Source: Erinaceus europaeus (taxonomy: Eukaryota; Chordata; Mammalia; Eulipotyphla; Erinaceidae). Taken from it: a stretch of 64,000 nucleotides of DNA. A program made the translations under genes and the position numbers. Each line of letters starts with the position of its first letter. The first letter of the stretch is position 1. Below the pieces are notes generated by a model, which made no database searches, was not told the DNA's origin, and worked only from the letters and a program-made list of their open reading frames with translations. The stretch is from assembly GCF_950295315.1 (NCBI RefSeq), contig NC_080164.1, positions 13,609,659 through 13,673,658 on the forward strand, in the 5' to 3' direction. Below are positions 32,223-43,974 of the stretch, in pieces.

Positions 32223-33624
32223 AATTTGAGGAGCATTCTCCAGTACCCTGGAAGTCCCCAAGAATGGAAACACATGGTTAGTTCTACTCTCCTGATTGGA
32301 TTCTTTCTTCAATGGGAAGAAACTTTTAAAAATGGGTGCCTGCAATCCTGCAGGAACAGTCAGAAGCATCCTAAATGGAATTTCGAGGAGCTTTTTGTAC
32401 TAGGACACCCTTGAGGGACTCATAATGCTACATGGTGAGATCTGGATAATCTGGTTCAAGTTGCATTTCATAAGAGAGTGATTTGAATGACTGAATTTTT
32501 GTATGACATTGACTTTAAAAAAATGCTGGATGCAGCCATGATATCTAGAGACATCCAGAAACAATCCAAAAAATTGTTTTTTCCTCTTTTGATATTTTTT
32601 TACGTCTTGGTATTAATGTGAAACATTTAATCCTGAAAACTGTATGAGTTATGGGAGGGGCAGATAGTGAAATGATTATGTTAATGATTCTCGTGCCTGA
32701 GGCTTCTAACTGTGGTTCTTCTGTTTACCTTTCCACATTTTATTGAGTTTAAACTGTTTAAACAACCTTAAAATCATACTAGAAAGAACTTCCAATTATA
32801 ATGGAGTTATCAATTATAGTAAACTTCTAATCTGCTACAAGTTTTTTTTGACAAGTAAGTGAATTTCAGCTGTCAAGTCTTCACATGAAAAAGCATCTGC
32901 TCAAATGGAATTCCCGGAAATCCATTTGGACCCCATTCTCTGACATCACCCACAAGATGGCATGACAACAGCGCACCCCCCCAAACCAATTATGTGACCT
33001 GGCACTACCTGAAGATACAGATTCACAGACTCCAAAGCTCACTCTCTACAGAAAAGCGGAATTCCAGTGGCTGACCTTCCTTATTGAGACAGACGTGCAG
33101 CGTTTCATCCCCTGGCATTTCCTCCATGGTCATCTACTTTCAACTGACACTTCCATCAGACTTACTGGTACACCTCTTGGACACTTTACACAACTTTACA
33201 GCAGTTTCCCTTTATGCTGCTGGGTTTCTCAAAGACTGACTGCACCCAGCTGCCTTGGGACTCTATAGGTCATGCCCCCTTGCCTGCAGGCTCTGTTCGC
33301 AGAGTCAGGAAACTCCCCCTCCTTACTAGGTCATGCCCACAGTCAGGAAATGCCCTTTGAGGGAAGAGATGCCCACAGTGCCATGAAGCACCCCCAGAGG
33401 CAATAGATGCCCTTGAAATGCCCTTTCGCCTGCTAGGCCTTGCCCTTTGAGGCAGGAAACGCCCCCCTCAGGCCTCCCCCTGGCATCACACTGGCTCTTG
33501 CTGCTCTCCTATTTTGTTCCTCCATGTCTTGTGCCAGTTCTTTTGAAAATGCCTGTATGTTATAGGTTTCTGTTCACCCCACACTCCTGATATTATGGCC
33601 ATTAGTTAAAAAGTAAGGAGGAAT

Positions 33625-34100
33625 TGTTGGTATGTTTCTAATTCTGCTTCTAAAAACCCCTTCTGTTTCATTTGGTTTAATCCCCCCTGCTTAACACTGT
33701 ATTCTATTTACATAACCACTGTTAACTAAGCACCAGCTTGCCTGCATGGCATTGGTTTGATCCCACTTAAAGCTGTGGTCTATTTACATAAACCACTGTT
33801 AACTAAGCACCACCCTCCCTCCAGGGCATTGGTGGTTCAGTGGTAGAATTCTCTCCTGCTCCACCCCCTCTCCTTGTCACACCCTGATTTTCACCAATCC
33901 CTTTTTGCTCCACCCTCTCTACATCACATCCTGTTTACACCCTACTTGGCAAGTATATTAGTTTAGTTTAGTTTAGCTTAGCTTAGCTTAGCTTGGCTTG
34001 GCTTAGATTGTGCTGCGTTCTGTATGAATAAAGAGATACTGCCTACAGCTCAGCCATGAGTCTGGTCATCTGTCTCCCATCAGTGAAGCTCAGCCTGGCA
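33625..34100 (+). repeat. 3' LTR
   Basis: 476 bp, TGTTGGTATG to GCCTGGCA. Nearly identical to the 5' LTR by eye, but with a longer (TTTAG/CTTAG/CTTGG)n stretch at about 33959-34007. Confidence 0.93.
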
Positions 34101-34105
34101 ACATG

Positions 34106-36806
34106 TTCTCCTTTCCCAATGGAGTGTGAGAAAAGAAGTCACTTGTGGTCAATTCTCAGGTAATATCAGGCAATAATAGCCCCTCCCCCACCCTGGAAGT
34201 TGGGTGGGAAGGCTATTATAAAGTCAGGGGTCAGCAAGGTCACGTTTGCAGATGAAGCTGGAAGACATTTAATAAGGCCATGCTTAAAAGTCTCCAAGGA
34301 CAAAAATAACTCAAGAATGTTGCTTTCCGAACTCAGATTTAACTCAGCAAGTGACAGTTCAGTGAGATGAGCTGTGAGCTGGGCAGCCAGACAAGTGCAT
34401 GAGTTCATGTTCAGCCACCCACAATCTGACCCAACCTGCTGAAGGCCCCTGGAAGTGGAGGCTCCAATTGGGCTTTTTAAAAGGTGGAGAGAAATAGATG
34501 TGACCCCAGAGTCCAAAGCAAAGGCTTACTTGGACATCAAAAACAGCTGTTTCTGGATAAGGCCTGGTTTTGACACAGGGAGGTGGTGAGGATGAGGCTC
34601 TAAGGACGGATAGCAATGCCATTTGTAAAATCTTCGTATTATGATAAAAATCCAATACAGCTTAGCCAGGTGAGGGCTTGCAATTTCATCAGTCCTATGA
34701 ACCATCCCCAAAGTGGAGGGGAAGGGGCTAGGTTTTAACATGTCAAGAAGTCAGCATTCAAAGAGCTGCCCTGCAGTCCTGGCAGAGCCATGCTGACATT
34801 TCAGCCCCAGACGCATTCCTTTTAAGGGCCAGGATTGTCAAGAATGTGCTTTGCAGCCTCTCCCCCAAGCTCACAGAGGCAAGGGGAGCAGGAGGGGCTG
34901 TGTGCACAGGGCACTGTGTTTTTCTCATTAGCTTTAGATGCCTTTCAAGGCTTGTTCATTCACTCCTCCTGGCACTTTTCCCAGACAGAGGGGCTTGATT
35001 GGAGGACTGGAGAGGCAAACACTTTGGAAGGAGGGGGTGAAAGGAGGTGTGTTCAGGCCTAGCTGTCCTGAGGACTCACTGACTAGCGTCTCATCTGGTT
35101 TCTGGTGAGTCAAGGGAAGAGTGTTGCTTTGCCCCTAAAAACTCACACTTCTGCCCTCCACTGTGTAAAAAATCCTTAAATCTGAATGTTGCTTTAGGTG
35201 ACCTCGTTCATTCACTTAACAAGCAGCCCTCAAGAACCTTCGCTCTCTTTATCCAAACAGACACAGAGACTATATAGTGTCAGCCTCAGAGCTGTGTCTC
35301 CAGTGATCACAGGCAGTCACTTGTAGTGTTTCTGGTTATGGGATGCAAGGCTTTGCTAAGCTCTCCTTTGATCTCTTCCTAGAGTTGAAAAAATAAAATA
35401 AAAAAGACTGGGAGGGCCGGGGCATCTAGAAGATGGATGGATGTGGACAATTTCAGCCCATCATACAATAAGTATAAATTGAATATTGCCTATAGGCCCA
35501 TGGGTCAGAATATATTTCTGTAAATAAACTGGAAATATGGATTTGGTATATGTGATTTCACTTTGCAAGCCTGATGATCAAAAACACCAAAGTCGTTTCA
35601 GACCTACTGAACACAATAGAATCTTCAGAATAAGTTTATTGGTGAACATTTATTTTTTTATTGCACAGTTGAAGCTAAACTTTTTTATTATAACAATAGG
35701 GGGTCCTTTTTGCCTTAAGATTTACAATATTCAGCCACTGAGATGAAAAAAAATCTCCAAGAAGTTTGACAAGTGATTTCTGCATTGGTACCAAAAGGAC
35801 ATCAAAAACTCAAGTCTAAGAAAGCACTGCAACTAGCTAGAATATCTTAGAAACTCAGATCCTGCCCAGGAGAAGACTTAACAAGGGCAGTGTCCAACCC
35901 ATATGCATTTTTGTAGTCTCTGAATTATTTCAGAAGTATGATTTGTATCTGATAGTGCTGTAACAGTTGATCTCAATGAAGCAAGCATCCCTATGCAGTC
36001 ATAGGGCCTTTGAGACAGGAGTATAGTTTTGGTCTTTGTTATGAGGGTATAGGATGCTCAATTACACAAACTATGCTTATGAACACACACATTCACAGAT
36101 GCATAACAAGTGCCAATTCTTGGCAAGAACTCTAAGATAAGCAGAACTTTTGCAATATTGGAAAAGCTGTACAATGGCCATTGTTTTCAGATAAACCCAT
36201 ACTCAAGTCAGACAGCTTTTTTTTTTTACTTACTGTACTGTGACAATACTGAGTATGGATTCATAATATGTGTGAGGATATCACTGGTGTTTTGCCACAG
36301 AAAGTCCATATATATATTTATATAATTTGGCTTGTTGCTTGCTTTTACAGCCAAATCTTTAAGAAGCTTTTAGTATGCTAACTCACGCTGCAAGTCTAAG
36401 ATGGGGAAGAATGTGCACCCTCTTCTAAGCATAAGGGGCACATGACCCAGCTGCCAAGAAAACATCAGCCTTCTGTGAGAAACACTTCCACCTAGGACCA
36501 GGATCTTTGTTTTGGTGAAAAGCCTTTTATGGATAATCTTGGCCCTATGGAATTTTCCTTCTTTGACCCTCCTATTTAGGAGATTCAAAGGAGATGGCTC
36601 TCCTCTGTGTCCCCAAAGTATTCTCAGTACACTGAATCCCACACATACCTTATGTCTTCCTATGTCCAAAGTTCCATGTGTGAAAATACACAGAACTGCC
36701 TCCTTTTCCGCGGCTAGAGTGTGGTCTCCTTCCACGTGCAAAATATGCATTATTATTCATCTTTCTGTCCTCAGAGCCTTGCCCATGGACATCATATGGA
36801 TCTGTG
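34106..36806. other. About 2.7 kb without a recognisable gene or repeat
   Basis: Unique-looking. Only an A-rich patch near 35390 and a T run near 36220. Open frames are short and unassignable. Confidence 0.5.
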
Positions 36807-36852
36807 AGTGAATGAATGAATGAATGAATGAATGAATGAATGAATGAATGAA
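36806..36852 (+). repeat. (GAAT)n microsatellite
   Basis: About eleven TGAA/GAAT units. Confidence 0.97.
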
Positions 36853-37620
36853 TCAGTGAATGCTTCTATTTTAAAATAACCTGCTTGCTGCAGCTTAGGG
36901 TATATCACACCATCCAGCTGAGTATCCACGTCTGAAATACAGCTGATGCCACACTAGCTGCATTTACTGCTCACCATACACATAGGATTATCTGTAGATA
37001 CCTCAAACTAGTCTTGGTTGAGGCTCCACACAACTGAGTAGTCTTCTTCCTGGTGGTGTATAAGGGTCTCCAAGGAATGGTACCGGCCTCCCTTTGAGCT
37101 CTGAATTAACTCAGCAGCCTCGAGACATGACCTGCCTTCCCCCAAGGTTTCCTGTTCTTTTCTTCTTATCTTCAACCTTTTGACAAACATTCACCCAAGA
37201 TCTCTGAAGGCCTGAGTACTTCACTGTACACTGGGTTACAAAATGGAAGAGACATGACTGCTGCTCTCAAGGAGGTCGTCACACGAGTCACATAAGCATG
37301 TCACACAGCAGGGGACATGCAGTGACAGGGTTCAGGACAAGGAACTGTGCAGGCATATTCAGGGTGCTGAGTGAACCATCTGGAAATGGAAGCTGGGGAA
37401 GCTGGAAGAGTCTTCGAATCACTCATCACTAGGGGTGCTGCCATGCTGCTCAACTATAAAACAGAGGCTCCCCATGCTCCCTTCACTTCTCATCTCCATG
37501 GGGTAAATGCACAGGGTTTAGTCACTTAGGGTCTCCGTCCTCCTCACTGCCTTATGGCACATGCAGCAGTTTGGATGGGCAATAACTGAGAATGTTAAGT
37601 TTCATTTTGTTTGGATTCGG
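36853..37620. other. No gene recognised
   Basis: Unique-looking sequence. Confidence 0.5.
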
Positions 37621-37621
37621 T

Positions 37622-37831
37622 TCTTTTTTTTTTCCTTCCCTATTTGATTTGATAGGACAGAAAGAAATTGAGAGGGGAGGAGGAAATAGAGAGGAAGAGA
37701 GAAAGACGCCTGCAGACTTGATTGAGCACTTGTGGAGTGTCCCCCGGTGCAAGTGTGAGTGGGGGCTCAAAACTGGGTTCTTGTTCATGGTAATGTGTGT
37801 ACTCAACCAGGTGCACCACTACCTGGCGCCC
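37622..37831 (-). mobile_element. SINE (type A/B)
   Basis: GATAGGACAGAAAGAAATTGAGAGG tail side, CGCCTGCAGACTTG, and head CCAGGTGCACCACTACCTGGCG. Confidence 0.88.
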
Positions 37832-37990
37832 ACCTGATACCGTTCTACAAATAACAATCAAGATGAAGAAAGAAGTAACCAGCTCACCTGGAAAATGTTG
37901 GTGGCAGCTTCCAATTACTTTAAAAAAAAAAAAAGTATGGCTATGCCATTGCCCACACAGTCCATCTCCCTCTCTTTCCCCCTCACCCCT

Positions 37991-37996
<6 letters not shown>

Positions 37997-38041
<45 letters not shown>

Positions 38042-38048
38042 TCTCTCA
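37997..38048 (+). repeat. (TC)n microsatellite
   Basis: About 25 CT units with one TG variant. Confidence 0.97.
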
Positions 38049-38160
38049 TCAGCCCAATACCTACACTTTTTTTAAAAAATGAGGACAATCCAGCAGCTGC
38101 CTTGTAAAATTGGAAGGAGGGATGCTCTGGGTAACAAAGGTAATTTAAAAATAAAATTTA

Positions 38161-38365
38161 GGCCCAGCTTGGTGGTGTGCCTGATTAAGCACTCACACTA
38201 CAGTGCTCAAAGACCCAGGTTCAAGCCCCTGGTCCCCACCTGCAGGGGGAAAGCTTCACAAGTGGTGAAGCAGGGTTGCAGGTGTCTCTCTGTCTCTTTC
38301 CCTTCTACTTCCCCCTCCCCTCTAAGTTTATGTCTCTATCCATTAACAGATAAATAAATATTAAA
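38161..38365 (+). mobile_element. SINE (type A)
   Basis: GGCCCAGCTTGGTGGTGTGCC head, AGGTTCAAGCCCCTGG, CACCTGCAGGGGGAAAGC, GGTGAAGCAGGGTTGCAGG and AAATAAATA tail. Confidence 0.92.
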
Positions 38366-38765
38366 CATAAAATATAATGAAAGGCCCATGGTGGAGGGGA
38401 ATGAATCCTGAGTTCTTAACTTCTGTGAATCTCAAGCCAGCACTAGCTCTGGAACTTGTAAAAGGCTTGTCAGGGACTGGAGAGGGGAAACAAAAACCAG
38501 ACTGATGGTACAGAGCACTGTGAAGAAGTCCTCATAATATTGCCCTTTATGTCACAGAGGGAGGCCTTTCACAAAGAACCACAGATGCCAGCCGTCCTCC
38601 ATCGTCCAAGCATCTTCCCAACCTGCCTGTCCTATGAGAGCAGCTAGGGAACCCTGTGACCACCTTGGTCTGTGCACCTTCACTGTAATGTGTCTGCATC
38701 AGCCTGAAAGCACTCTTTCTGTAAGCATACAATTACAATTCTAGGCTCTAAAGCATTCTGGGCAT

Positions 38766-39250
38766 AATCTAATTGGAAGTCCCTCCCTTTTTTATTTTTT
38801 TATCTTTTTGGTTTTTTTCCCCTTGGAGGTAAAATAATGGCGCATCTTAAAATCAATAACGTCTTATCTGCCAGGAGCTAAGGAGGCTACTTGTTTATCC
38901 GGTTAACCCGTGGAATCCTAACTGTAATTAAGTTTTCCCTTTATGTGTCGCTCCAGTTGAGTTGAAAGCTTCTCCAGTCCATTAGCCATCCACCTGAACT
39001 CCGGAAAAGATGTCAGCGTGTGTTGTGTTCTCTGGAAGGGAACAGCAAAGTGGGGGGAAGACTTTAATATTTAATACCGGCCTGTTATCCTCATTTCTGG
39101 TTTCAGGGATGAGAGGAGGATGACTTCATTGCTCGGCGGGTAACTGTATTGATGGAATAGATCTCACTCTGTGCTACAGATGTGCTTCTGCTGAAGACGG
39201 GTCTAATTTGGATTTTTTAAAAATTCAATTGTGCTCCCACAGAAAAACAG
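38766..39250. promoter_or_regulatory. Candidate conserved non-coding element
   Basis: Repeat-free and without long frames. It carries clustered homeodomain- and GATA-like words: AAAATCAATAA, CTTATCT, TTTATCC, GTAATTAAG. Such composition is common in vertebrate enhancers, but the call is by texture only and needs cross-species alignment. Confidence 0.3.
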
Positions 39251-39888
39251 TTGGCTTAAGACATCACATCACATACATATCCTCTCCTATCTTCTCTCTT
39301 GCTGGAGAATTCTACAAATAAGAAATTTGCACGACTAGCTCAGAGCAGAGTCCAGTTCTACTGAACCGTGCAGCCTGACTCGGGGCCCCTGACACCCCCA
39401 CCCCAACTCCTGGGGGATAATTATCTCTTTAGATGTACAAGCCCAGGAAAAATTGAGAGCTCTTTCTACATTACCTCTTCAACATGGGCAACATGATGTT
39501 ACTAACAAGTATGGAATTCGCGGACCTGCAAGCCTGCGCTAGCAGCTTTTGTGTCAGGAAATAGGACAGTGAGACCAGATGTTTGCCTCGAGGAGGAGAT
39601 TGCAACTGGCGGGGTTGAGGGGGTGGGGAGGGAGTGTCAAAAATGGTCCAGGTGTGGGGAGGTGGTGTTCAGTGACAGCAGCCAAAGAGCATTCCGTGGG
39701 AGGGCTTTCTCCTCCTGTTGTTCTGGAAATCTTAGAGGGTTTCGATGGATTCACCAAGCCAGGATGCATTGGATCGACCTTCTCGTGGTGCATCCCATGA
39801 GTACCCATTTATTGGGGAAACTGACGATCCTTCCTAGCCGACTGAATCCACATGGATCCCAGTCACTTTCAAAGCCAGCAACAAGCAG
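39251..39888. other. No gene recognised
   Basis: Unique-looking. A decamer GGACCTGC-AA at about 39523 resembles the 5' start of the 5265-5700 insert, probably by chance. Confidence 0.4.
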
Positions 39889-39951
39889 ACATCAGGCTCA
39901 ACCTGACGCTGTTGACTGGCTACGGAAGAAGGGCAAACGCTAGAAAAAGAA
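39889..39951 (+). mobile_element. Second copy of the non-L1 LINE 3' end (63 bp)
   Basis: From ACATCAGGCTCAACC to TAGAAAAAGAA this matches the 3' end of the minus-strand insert at 5265-5700 with one difference (CTACGG versus CTATGG, which changes Trp to Arg). It encodes the same last 17 residues and stop. I do not see a clear target duplication. Confidence 0.8.
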
Positions 39952-40057
39952 CCGAGCCAGGCTGCTGAAAGGGATGTCAAGTCTCTCTGTTTACAGTCAT
40001 GCATTTGGGGACCAAACCAAAGTATGCCTGGACTACACTGCAGGACTTCTGTCCTTC

Positions 40058-40085
40058 CTTCCTTTCTTCTTTCTTTCTTTCTTTT
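40058..40085 (+). repeat. (TTTC/CTTC)n microsatellite
   Basis: Pyrimidine-only run preceding a SINE tail. Confidence 0.85.
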
Positions 40086-40269
40086 AAATCTTTTTATTTA
40101 TTTATTATAGAACAGAGACAGAGAAAGTGAGAGGGGCGGGGGAGATAGAGAAGGAATGAGACAGACACCTGCAGTCCAGTTTCACCACTTGTGAAGTTTG
40201 CCCCCTTGAAGCTGGGTCCTTCCACACTGTAATGTGTGTGCTTAACCAGGTGTGCCACCACCTGGCCCT
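40086..40269 (-). mobile_element. SINE (type A)
   Basis: TTTATTTATTATAGAACAGAGAC tail, CACCTGCAGTCCAGTTTCACC and head AGGTGTGCCACCACCTGGCCC. Confidence 0.9.
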
Positions 40270-40288
40270 GGAACTTCTGTGCTTAAAT

Positions 40289-40290
<2 letters not shown>

Positions 40291-40331
<41 letters not shown>
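40291..40331 (+). repeat. (CA)n microsatellite
   Basis: About 20 perfect CA units. Confidence 0.97.
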
Positions 40332-40332
<1 letters not shown>

Positions 40333-40389
40333 TCAGTGGGGATGTCTTTGCAAGACTTGCATCTATAATTATCCCCCACAGGGAGCCCA

Positions 40390-40545
40390 CTGATAGGGGG
40401 AGGGGGGCAAAAGACTCTCCTGCCTGAGGCTCTGAGGTTCCAGGTTTAGTCACCAATACCACCATAAACCAGAGCTTAGACATGCCCTGTTTTCTTCCTC
40501 ACTGTATCTATGTCTCTGTATCTCTCTAATTAAAATACACAAGTT
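40390..40545 (+). mobile_element. SINE (type C)
   Basis: GCCTGAGGCTCTGAGGTTCC, CCACCATAAACCAGAGC, then CT-rich end with TCTCTAATTAAAAT. Confidence 0.75.
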
Positions 40546-41405
40546 TTTCTTAATGATGAGCAGGGAACTTAGTCTAGTCTTGCATCTCAGGAAAAAAGAA
40601 CCACCTTGGAAGCTTCCCTATTCCAAAGGGTCTGGACTATGGCCCTCATGGGACCACAGTCTGCTTGGGCACAGGGTGGCAGAGAACCGCCCAGGGGCAG
40701 GCAGCAGTGGCAGTGCCTCCAGCACCCCCTGCAGGAGTGCAGAAGACCTGCAAGCAGCAGCTGAGGAGGATGCAGAAGACACCACCATGGCAGCTTCCTA
40801 CAGCCTGGCAGAAAGCTTCTCTCACTTGGACACACAAATTACCCCACCACTCTGGAATCTTCTCGTGGCCACGGGGTCTCTGCTCCACCGGGCAAGGACC
40901 AGCAGCAGAGAAGCAGAGGGGCGGGCAGAGGAGATTGTTGCTCTCTAGGATGAGTTGTTATGCGGCTGATACTCCCAGCAAGACCACAGGAAGCACGAAA
41001 GTGACATTTGCTCTTGTGGTGGCCGTGAGTACAGTGGACCACCTCAGTATTCAGTTGGGCACTTTCCTTGTGCCTTCCTGCATGCCATTCCAATAGCTGC
41101 CCCCCACCCCACCCCTTGTAAAGATTTTGGCCTAAAATAAATGCAAATATCCAAAACTGCCTAAGTAAAATGTATTTAAGAGCCAAAGCAAAGCATGTAT
41201 TCAAGGTGAGAAGACACAGGAGAGACTTAGGGGACTAGGGATCACATTGTGGGGTAGTGGGAAGGGCAAGACAGTGAGCCGTCTGGCAAGGCTTGGGGAC
41301 TGTAAGCTCAAGTACCCACCAATCACAAAGAAAAGTCATATTTCATCTTCCCTAGAGCAAGAACGGAACCCATACTAAGCAGCAGTGTGGCCCAGACTCC
41401 CATCT
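40546..41405. other. No supported gene; overlapping frames of 131-143 codons
   Basis: Two plus-strand frames (40553-40948 and 40665-41096) and an opposing minus frame (41204-40839) overlap in this GC-richer patch. None has a recognisable domain, so they are most likely chance. Confidence 0.4.
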
Positions 41406-41407
41406 TC

Positions 41408-41430
41408 AAAAAAAAAAAAAAAAAAAAAAA
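41408..41430 (+). repeat. Poly(A) run
   Basis: About 23 A residues. The sequence before it (CAGCAGTGTGGCCCAG) does not clearly match any SINE type here. Confidence 0.9.
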
Positions 41431-42768
41431 GCAGACATGTATAATACCAAGCACAAAGGTATCTAACACTTCACCTTCACATTCACACATCTTCTTGAAT
41501 GTGGCTGTGTGGACCATCCAAGGCCACTGTCTCACCTCTCATGAGAAGTATGAGATTGAACGTCAAGCATCCAGTTGGACTGACCCTGCTGAGAGCTCAC
41601 TTCTGGACTCTCGCTGGACCACACAGGTCTCCAAAGCAGAGACACCACTGTCAATTCAGACAGGGAATGAAGATGGAAATCAACCCCCACACATCCTGAA
41701 GTAAAATGCTCTAAGGCTGAGCACCATTAATCCATTCCTTGGTCTGGGGCCCAACATTCAGGCCTTGTTTCCTGCTAACAAGTCAGATTTTTTTTCCATC
41801 ACAGAATTACTTATTCATGAAGTTATTTAGACCTACCTCCTATTCAAGCTTTTTCCTCCCCTTACCTCTCCTAATAATCTATCTTTGGGATTATGCATTT
41901 AATTCCCAGTTATAAGCTGAGATTTACCTCTGGGGTCCTAATATTGTCTTTGAAAATGTAGAGTTGAACTCAAAACAAAGCCAATAAAAGGAGGAAACCA
42001 AAAATTCCTTGGCACTGCTGTGCAGTTTGAGTCTTATGTGAAACAACTATTCATTTTAATGACTGTTCAAGTTTATTTTCATAAAAATGTGTTTCACATC
42101 AGCCCCAAAGTTTCATATACAATTAATTTCTCTCACAAAGGAACCGTGTTCCAAACCCAGAATGGTCATGCTGGTCTTCATGATCATGGAGCTTGTTTCT
42201 TTCAAGTTGTAGTTGGTTTCTTAACACTGTAATTAAGCTTGGGGGGGGGGGATCATAATGCAAACCAAATAAATCCTGCCCTTCACACAATTATGTGTGG
42301 TATGTGGTGAAGGGAAGGAAAAAAAAAGAAAAATAACATGATCTGGGCTTTGTTCATCTTTAAATATAGTTGGCAGCCACTTCATTTAATAAGCTCCTTT
42401 CTCTTTCAGAGAATAAGGAAGTCCAAGCAGGAAGGGAGGGAATCTAGTGCTTGGAGAAGGGGGTGACGACCAAATCCCTGGCAGAGGTCTGCTCACAGGG
42501 GGCTCTGAATGCCACTTTGCTCTGGCTTTTTCTCGAGCATGCATGTGTCTCTCGGCCAGCTGCTCTAGATCATGTTCTCCTTAGAGTTTCTGCCTTCGAT
42601 GGAACTGAAATATCATCTGATGAGACTAGACCCAGCATGGAGGCCCTTCAAGCCCTACAGCGTTTGTGTTCCTACAGAGCTCTAAGGCATGGGGTCCTAA
42701 GCCACCTGTCTGGGTCTTATCTCTCACCTCCCCTACTTCCAGGTAGACCATGAAGGAGATCTGATCTG
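41431..42768. other. About 1.3 kb without a recognisable gene
   Basis: Unique-looking. A G run lies at 42241-42250. Confidence 0.5.
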
Positions 42769-42774
42769 CAGGAA

Positions 42775-43248
42775 TACCAGGCTAGCTTCATGGGCAGGAG
42801 AGACCAGGAACTCGAGGCAGCGTGGTAATACAATCCTTTATTCATGAGGGGGCCCCAGAGTCAGGCGTGAGTGCAGCGAGTTAGACCACATGGAGCCAGC
42901 CGCAATGGCCGGCATCTGCCTCCCGGTCTGCTGGCCTGACCTCCTCTAGGTCTGGACGCAGAAGAAGAGGAAGAGAGAAACCAGAAACAGAAGTGACTCT
43001 CATAGGATAAAAACGAAGAGGCAAGTCAAAAACGGAAATGACTAGGAAAAGGGAGTGGAGAAAGGAAAAAGGCATGCTGGGAACTTCCTTAGCAACTGTT
43101 GCAATGGTTTTAACTGGTGGGATTAATGTTACCCTGCAGGCAGGGCGGGTCTCCAGGTAGAAAAAACATAGATCAGGCAAAACAATGATTATATAAACAG
43201 GCCATAGTATCAGCAATGCAGCAGGGGGGGTTGGCTTCATGCCCGACA
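42775..43248 (-). mobile_element. Solo LTR (second ERV family)
   Basis: Minus-strand LTR from TGTCGGGCATGAAGCC (43248) to the TAGCCTGG end near 42775. Flanks CAGGAA (42769-42774) and CAGGAC (43249-43254) agree at 5 of 6. Shares CCTGCAGGGTAACATTAATC and CAACAGTTGCTAAGGAAG (minus strand) with the LTRs at 13196 and 53040. AATAAAGGATTG signal near 42836 (minus). Confidence 0.85.
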
Positions 43249-43254
43249 CAGGAC

Positions 43255-43800
43255 CCTACAGTGCTGTCTCTCAGAAGCCTGCACTCCACACCTGTATGCC
43301 TCCCCTCTGTCTGCCTGACCGTCCTAGTGAGCAATCAGTGAGTTTGCCCACTGGCTTCGCCCCCTCAAAAATGCACAGGGATGGAGCCCTGTTGTAGAAG
43401 TCTCCAGAACCATGGCAACCTCTTGGGTCTCCTTGTCTCCTCTACCATCACTACCACCACTGATGATCAGAACAGAGAGCCCAGACTGTTCCCAAAGTAG
43501 CCAACACTCTGTCTTCAAGTTCTGCTCCCTCCAACCCCAAGATCACGGGAATGGGAGCAGCTGTTCTAGAATACCCTTCCTAGGACATCGCACTCCCTGC
43601 CTTGCAGCTTTCATTGGTACCTGTGTTGATTAGACTGTGGCCAGACCATGGCACTAACCTGATGCTTGCTTTTGCAAAGTTTGCTTATTTTTATGTTGTT
43701 GTTATTGTTGTTACTCTTGTTTTAATGTGGTGCAAAGTGAAAAAAAGTCCAGAGCCCCCCAAATGTGAGTTTATGCAGAGTGGAATTCTGGGTCCAGCTC
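43255..43800. other. No gene recognised
   Basis: Unique-looking sequence. Confidence 0.45.
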
Positions 43801-43809
43801 TTTTTCTTA

Positions 43810-43962
43810 TATATTTCATTTATTAATTAGTGAGAAAGATAGGAGAGAGATAGAAAGAACCAGACATTACTCTGGTACATGTGCTGCCAGGAACTGAACT
43901 TGGGACCTCATGCTTGAGAGTCAAATGCTTTATCCACTGTTCCATCTCCTGACCACCTGGAT
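43810..43962 (-). mobile_element. SINE (type C-like)
   Basis: TTATTAATTAGTGAGAAAGATAG, CATTACTCTGGTACATGTGC and a reversed B box CTGAACTTGGGACC. Confidence 0.65.
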
Positions 43963-43974
43963 CCAGTTCTTTTT

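Larger units (their letters stand above)
31328..34105 (+). mobile_element. Complete non-autonomous LTR retroelement (class II ERV-like)
   Basis: Two LTRs (31333-31789 and 33625-34100) flank 1835 bp of interior. ACATG repeats directly outside both ends (31328-31332 and 34101-34105). A primer binding site is at 31793-31810 and a purine tract (AAAAAGTAAGGAGGAA) at 33609-33623. The interior has no gag, pro, pol or env frame that I can recognise; the long minus-strand frame there is antisense and meaningless. The element therefore has all cis-acting signals but depends on an autonomous relative. LTRs differ by about a dozen substitutions plus one short-repeat length change. Confidence 0.9.

Noticed and set aside
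31770..32369. A 199-codon minus-strand frame
   Set aside because: Antisense to the ERV interior and composed of its duplicated units; no protein family seen.
39520..39888. Possible extension of the second LINE copy upstream to 39520 (a shared GGACCTGC-like decamer)
   Set aside because: Only about ten bases resemble the start of the 5.3 kb insert and the rest does not align.
40553..41204. Overlapping frames of 121-143 codons in a GC-richer patch
   Set aside because: Three frames on two strands overlap, none with a domain, splice context or conserved motif that I can defend.
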